Assembly: GCA_002319875.1 (NCBI GenBank)
Contig: DCFS01000321.1
Location: 1 to 17,287 of the forward strand
Reading direction: 5' to 3'
Length of the DNA stretch: 17,287 bases
Origin: Treponema sp. UBA1798
GTDB lineage: Bacteria > Spirochaetota > Spirochaetia > Treponematales > Treponemataceae
The notes under the pieces are model-generated. The model ran no database searches. It saw only the letters and a list, made by a program, of their open reading frames with translations, and had not been told where the DNA came from. How positions within the stretch are numbered: position 1 is the stretch's first letter; every line of letters starts with the position of its first letter. Position numbers and translations under genes: made by a program. Positions 14,806 to 17,287 of the stretch are shown here, in pieces.

Positions 14806-15444
14806 TCATTGTTTTCTGATTTCGTCAAGGTAATTGTATAAAGTAAATTTCGAGATTCCAAAAAAATCTGCTACCGTATCCATCGATTTCTTCACCAGAA
14901 ACACTCCTTTGCGGTCAAGAAATGTTATCGCACGGATCTTATCATCCTTACTCATATCAGAAACAGCTTTCCCAATCTGGCGGACTGTTTCCTGCAGCAT
15001 CTTTTCAAGCAGATCATCTATATTTCCGGTAAAAAATTCTTCAACCTGACCGGAAGAAGAAGAGTTGGCATAATCTTTTACAATTGTTTCAGCTTTTACC
15101 AGGTCGGTTATATCAAAATTAATGCATAAACTGCCGATGGTCTTATTCTGTTTATCTTTGAAATAAACAGATGTGGAACGGAGCAATTTTCCATCAGAAG
15201 TCTTGTTCACATAATTATATCTGTCGTTTTCAATGAAGGTGCCTCTCAAGACTTCCAGGCCGATATTGGTACCTGAATCACCGATTTTTCTGTTTGTTAC
15301 ATGTCCGTTTTCAATAGCCACAATCGTATGGTCATATGGCAAAGTCAAATCATGCAGTACAACCTCACAATGGCTGCCAAACTCCATAGCTATAGCTTTC
15401 ATTATTCTTTCAAATACTTCTATATTTTTTTCAACATAACTCAT
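14806..15444 (-). CDS. YheO/DauR-family PAS-HTH transcriptional regulator
   Basis: The 212-residue protein has an N-terminal YheO-type PAS domain (about residues 6-115; FGSHCEVVLHDLT, FKDKQNKTIGSLCINFDITD) and a C-terminal HTH (about residues 160-210; ITFLDRKGVFLVKKSMDTVA, then DFFGISKFTLYNYL). This matches COG2964, which includes DauR, the regulator of D-arginine catabolism in Pseudomonas. It ends about 180 nt upstream of the M20 gene on the same strand, with the twin operators in between, so it most likely controls that operon. AAGGGA precedes the ATG. The effector may be a D-amino acid, but this is only suggested by family and neighbourhood. Confidence 0.9.
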   Translation of the reverse strand: MSYVEKNIEVFERIMKAIAMEFGSHCEVVLHDLTLPYDHTIVAIENGHVTNRKIGDSGTNIGLEVLRGTFIENDRYNYVNKTSDGKLLRSTSVYFKDKQNKTIGSLCINFDITDLVKAETIVKDYANSSSSGQVEEFFTGNIDDLLEKMLQETVRQIGKAVSDMSKDDKIRAITFLDRKGVFLVKKSMDTVADFFGISKFTLYNYLDEIRKQ

Positions 15445-15493
15445 GCTTAATTCCCTTGTTTAATGCATATTGGATGTAACTTTTTCAAAATAT

Positions 15494-15522
15494 ATCCAAA
15501 CTTTAGAAAAATCAATAGAATA
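15494..15522 (-). promoter_or_regulatory. Possible promoter of the DauR-type regulator
   Basis: On the minus strand TTGATT is followed after 17 nt by TATTTT, about 45-75 nt upstream of the start codon. An inverted pair TTGGAT (15470-15475) and ATCCAA (15494-15499) lies just downstream and might be autoregulatory. Both calls are weak. Confidence 0.3.
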
Positions 15523-15540
15523 CTTTTTCAGCAGGGCTGA

Positions 15541-15810
15541 TCATGTATCGCTGTAATGTCCGCAGCAGGATGCAATGTAAATCCGTTCACCTTTAAGGTC
15601 ATAGACGAGACGATCCTTTTCATTTATCCGCCGGCTGTATTCGCCGCATAAATTTCCGCACAGCGCTTCCGGTTCTCCAAAACCGGAAAGGGGACCATTC
15701 CTACTGATATCGTTTACAAGCAGATTTATACGTTTGAGCGTCTTTTTATCCTGAGACTGCCGGTACAGATAATCGTTCCATGCGTCGTCGGACCAGATCA
15801 GCTCACTCAT
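15541..15810 (-). CDS. yoeB: YoeB-type toxin, ribosome-dependent mRNA interferase
   Basis: The 89-residue product aligns over its whole length with E. coli YoeB (ELIWSDDAWNDYLY at the start, RINEKDRLVYDL, final HY). The catalytic set is intact: E48 in EPEAL, R67 in EKDRLVY, and H85-Y86 near the C-terminus. YoeB-type toxins cleave mRNA in the ribosomal A site. The start is placed at MSELIWS, which matches the family; the frame extends 17 codons upstream inside the antitoxin gene. It overlaps the antitoxin by 8 nt, the usual antitoxin-first layout. Four cysteines (51, 55, 82, 83) are more than usual for YoeB. Confidence 0.92.
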   Translation of the reverse strand: MSELIWSDDAWNDYLYRQSQDKKTLKRINLLVNDISRNGPLSGFGEPEALCGNLCGEYSRRINEKDRLVYDLKGERIYIASCCGHYSDT

Positions 15811-16072
15811 TGGAATCTTCAATAAGTTCGTGGGCCGCTCCTTTGCCATCCCGGAGTTCACGGACAGATTTCAGGATGTATTCCTGATTTTCCCTGTCGT
15901 AAAAAGGATCTGATTTAACAGTAATTTCAAACGGTATCCTCCGTTCCCGGAGAACGGCTTTTACAAACATGTTGATTGCTGTTGAAGGATTCAAACCCGC
16001 TTCCGAGCAGAATAAATCAAACGCTTTCTTGTCTTCGGTATCGACGCGGGATGTAATAGTAGCAAGTGCCAT
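15803..16072 (-). CDS. RelB/DinJ-family ribbon-helix-helix antitoxin
   Basis: The 89-residue protein begins with a ribbon-helix-helix domain (TITSRVDTEDKKAFDLFCSE, then AGLNPSTAINMFVKAVLRER). The following RRIPFEITV is the DinJ/RelB family signature. The C-terminal part (about residues 50-89, acidic and charged) would wrap the toxin. It neutralises the overlapping YoeB-type toxin and probably represses the operon as a dimer. AGAGG precedes the ATG by 6 nt. The pairing of a DinJ-like antitoxin with a YoeB-like toxin, rather than YefM with YoeB or DinJ with YafQ, is a mixed combination that also occurs in other bacteria. Confidence 0.9.
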   Translation of the reverse strand: MALATITSRVDTEDKKAFDLFCSEAGLNPSTAINMFVKAVLRERRIPFEITVKSDPFYDRENQEYILKSVRELRDGKGAAHELIEDSNE

Positions 16073-16119
16073 ACAATACCTCTGCTCACAATATAACTCT
16101 ATCGTAATACAAAAGCAAT

Positions 16120-16125
16120 ATTATA
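16120..16125 (-). promoter_or_regulatory. -10 box candidate of the toxin-antitoxin operon
   Basis: A perfect TATAAT lies on the minus strand about 50 nt before the antitoxin start, within an AT-rich near-palindromic stretch (16115-16135). No good -35 box is seen, so the call is tentative. Confidence 0.35.
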
Positions 16126-16183
16126 TATACTATAAGGCATTTTTATACGAGTATTTACGGCCTGCACATCCGGCAAACCACAC

Positions 16184-16396
16184 TCATTCGGCATAGATTT
16201 CTTTTCGGGCATATATTTGATTCCTTATTAAAGCAGCCTCACGCTCTATTGTCGGTTGTGATCTACATTTATTGAACGCTGTATAATACCCTGCACGCAC
16301 ATCGGCATGACGTTTCCGCCCGGAGAAACTGGTGATGTTTATTTTCTGCATCACCTCAAGGGAACGCAATGTGTTGTCAGGATTAATCACATACAT
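16184..16396 (-). CDS. Hypothetical small protein (70 codons), doubtful
   Basis: The open frame encodes a basic 70-residue peptide without recognised domain, signal peptide or membrane segment. GGAAAG lies 6 nt before the ATG. It is on the same strand as the toxin-antitoxin pair and ends about 110 nt upstream of the antitoxin. It could be a genuine orphan, a gene remnant or chance; there is no positive evidence for function. Confidence 0.22.
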   Translation of the reverse strand: MYVINPDNTLRSLEVMQKINITSFSGRKRHADVRAGYYTAFNKCRSQPTIEREAALIRNQIYARKEIYAE

Positions 16397-16429
16397 GAGC
16401 CACTTTCCGTTTCAAAGGTCTGTTACTTT

Positions 16430-16492
16430 CGAAAGAGGCTTTCGCAGAAAATTTACGAATCTCCGTATCTTAAATATTTGTAAATTTTCTGC
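16430..16492. repeat. Adjacent inverted repeats (6-bp hairpin plus 13-bp arms)
   Basis: CGAAAG (16430-16435) pairs with CTTTCG (16439-16444) around a 3-nt loop. Immediately next to it GCAGAAAATTTAC (16444-16456) is perfectly complementary to GTAAATTTTCTGC (16480-16492) across 23 nt. No T-tract follows in a position typical for a terminator. It may be a small repeat element or a structured RNA end. Confidence 0.6.
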
Positions 16493-16683
16493 TGATAGAT
16501 TAAAGTAGCATTTTCAAAACTCATCTTACTTTTTGAAAACGCTTCACATATTAAAATTACTGTCTGAATCAGAATTCCCGTACGTGTAATAACCGGAGAG
16601 GTATATTTATTTAACGGGACCCGGATTTTTAATATCGACAATACGAAAATCAACTTCTGCTTTACAAAAGTGAATTTGTCCAT
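16453..16683 (-). CDS. Hypothetical small protein (76 codons), doubtful
   Basis: The open frame has a hydrophobic middle (ITRTGILIQTVILICEAF) that could be one membrane segment. No family is recognised and the ribosome binding site is poor (GCGGGA directly before the ATG). Its stop codon lies inside the 13-bp inverted repeat. It could be a decayed gene. Confidence 0.2.
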   Translation of the reverse strand: MDKFTFVKQKLIFVLSILKIRVPLNKYTSPVITRTGILIQTVILICEAFSKSKMSFENATLIYQQKIYKYLRYGDS

Positions 16684-16812
16684 TCCCGCTGGCGTAACTT
16701 GTCATGCAAATCATTCTGCTCCCCGCATCCCTGTTTCCCGCAGCGGCTTTCTCCGTTAGCTTTTCGTTTTCTTTTCTCATCGCTGTATCCCGGAAATCAC
16801 GGAGAATTCAGG

Positions 16813-16947
16813 ATGAATACCGTAGACTTTGACCGCCTGCTGACGGTTTCCGTAAACGGAACAAAGACAGGCCGCTGCCGGAACCCGCCGTGTTGGTGGA
16901 CGGGAATTCCGTCAGTTTCACCTGAAGACTCCGTGATTCAGGTATGA
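16813..16947 (+). CDS. Possible 44-residue small protein ahead of a terminator, doubtful
   Basis: An ATG with GGAG 8 nt upstream opens a 44-codon frame (MNTVDFDRLLTVSVNG ...) that ends 20 nt before a strong bidirectional terminator. The arrangement of start site, frame and terminator is the only support; the sequence is rich in R, P and W and has no recognised relatives. It lies in a GC-richer repetitive tract, where open frames arise by chance. Confidence 0.2.
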   Translation: MNTVDFDRLLTVSVNGTKTGRCRNPPCWWTGIPSVSPEDSVIQV

Positions 16948-16967
16948 AAGTTCCGTTATTTCTATGG

Positions 16968-17008
16968 AAAAGTACCGTGAGATCCTGCCTCTTTCTCACG
17001 GTACTTTT
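16968..17008. terminator. Bidirectional intrinsic terminator with 15-bp perfect stem
   Basis: AAAAGTACCGTGAGA (16968-16982) and TCTCACGGTACTTTT (16994-17008) pair perfectly around an 11-nt loop. The A-run at one side and the T-run at the other make it a terminator in either direction. It could end the plus-strand small frame or a minus-strand transcript coming from the right edge. Confidence 0.7.
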
Positions 17009-17160
17009 AAAAGGAACTCACGGAGGTAGAGGCCGGAACTTCGTGAGAAAGTGGTGGAAGTACCGTGAGACAGCGCCGGAAATACCGTGAAGTAACGGTA
17101 AAAGCTCCCGGAGTTCTTCCTGAAAACTCCCGGAGAAAAAGCCGGAAGCAGCCGGTGAAA
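17009..17160. repeat. GC-richer tract of degenerate CCGTGAG-type repeats
   Basis: Variants of GTACCGTGAGA recur at 16972-16982, 17060-17070 (identical) and 17082-17092 (ATACCGTGAAG), with inverted forms at 16994-17004 and about 17020. CTCCCGGAG is repeated at about 17107 and 17130, and AATCCGGCGG is repeated further right (about 17213 and 17227). Spacing is irregular and units are too degenerate for a CRISPR. No convincing gene is seen here. Confidence 0.5.
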
Positions 17161-17162
17161 AC

Positions 17163-17191
17163 CTCCTGCCCCAGTTTTTTCGGGGCAGGAG
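17163..17191 (-). terminator. Strong hairpin, probable terminator of a gene entering from the right edge
   Basis: CTCCTGCCCC (17163-17172) pairs perfectly with GGGGCAGGAG (17182-17191) around a 9-nt loop that is A-rich on the minus strand. On the minus strand it is followed by GTTTTC, a short T-run. It lies about 60 nt beyond the stop of the possible gene at the right border. Confidence 0.55.
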
Positions 17192-17253
17192 CGGGATTTG
17201 AAAACCGTCGGTAAATCCGGCGGAGTAATCCGGCGGTACCGTTTACCGGCAGA

Positions 17254-17287
17254 TTACCTGGCCTTGTCGTTGCTTCTGCGGTTCTTT
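17254..17287 (-). CDS. Possible C-terminal end of a gene cut by the right edge
   Basis: A minus-strand frame reads KNRRSNDKAR followed by TAA, then a strong hairpin downstream. The basic tail and the terminator suggest a real gene end, but ten residues cannot identify a family. A different minus-strand frame stays open from the edge to 17007 (92 codons) and is an alternative. Confidence 0.3.
   Translation of the reverse strand, partial: KNRRSNDKAR

Noticed and set aside
15811..15861. Upstream start of the toxin gene
   Set aside because: The 17 extra codons lie inside the antitoxin gene and have no counterpart in YoeB; the family start is MSELIWS.
16699..16812. TTG-started N-terminal part of the plus-strand frame ending at 16947
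   Set aside because: There is no ribosome site before the TTG and the sequence is low in coding character; only the ATG at 16813 has any support.
16968..17240. Possible CRISPR-like array in the right-hand repeat tract
   Set aside because: Units are short and degenerate, spacing is irregular, orientations are mixed, and no cas genes are present.

Overview
The window looks like chromosome from a host-associated spirochaete, most probably Treponema or a close relative. The main clue is the signal peptide of both solute-binding proteins. They end in the spirochaetal style (VFAGGSKE, AFASGNQE) with no lipobox cysteine. Genes are moderately AT-rich, intergenic regions are strongly AT-rich, and the right-hand end is visibly more GC-rich and repetitive. 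No rRNA, tRNA, CRISPR array, transposase or phage gene was seen.

Region 1 (about 1-8760) is a carbohydrate-type uptake and breakdown operon on the minus strand: solute-binding protein, intrinsic terminator/attenuator, MalF-type permease, MalG-type permease, cytoplasmic GH2 beta-mannosidase, and an N-acyl-D-amino-acid deacylase-type amidohydrolase. A divergent RpiR/MurR-type regulator (plus strand) faces it across an AT-rich double promoter region holding a perfect 14-bp palindrome. At the left edge the window cuts into another minus-strand gene whose N-terminus resembles ribulose-phosphate 3-epimerase. It is preceded by a 17-codon leader ORF.

Region 2 (about 8762-15444) is a second minus-strand operon built to the same plan: M20 metallopeptidase/deacylase, solute-binding protein, attenuator hairpin, MalF- and MalG-type permeases, RidA-family imine deaminase, and a fold-type III PLP enzyme of the D-serine dehydratase/D-threonine aldolase group. 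A YheO/DauR-type PAS-HTH regulator lies upstream in the same direction. The promoter between them carries two inverted repeats TTACAA-N5-TTGTAA, one over the -10 box and one just upstream of the -35 box. Neither operon encodes an ABC ATPase, so both transporters presumably borrow a shared MsmK/MalK-like ATPase encoded elsewhere.

The most coherent reading is a scavenging island. Region 2 would import an acylated or peptidic D-amino-acid compound, hydrolyse it (M20), eliminate ammonia from the D-amino acid (PLP enzyme), clear the reactive enamine/imine (RidA), and respond through a regulator family known from D-amino-acid catabolism. Region 1 combines glycoside and N-acyl-amide hydrolysis. The substrates are inferred, not shown.

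Region 3 (about 15541-17287) holds a DinJ-type antitoxin/YoeB-type toxin pair, then about 1.2 kb with no convincing gene. That stretch contains weak small ORFs, several strong inverted repeats and a GC-richer repetitive tail. A minus-strand gene may end at the right border.
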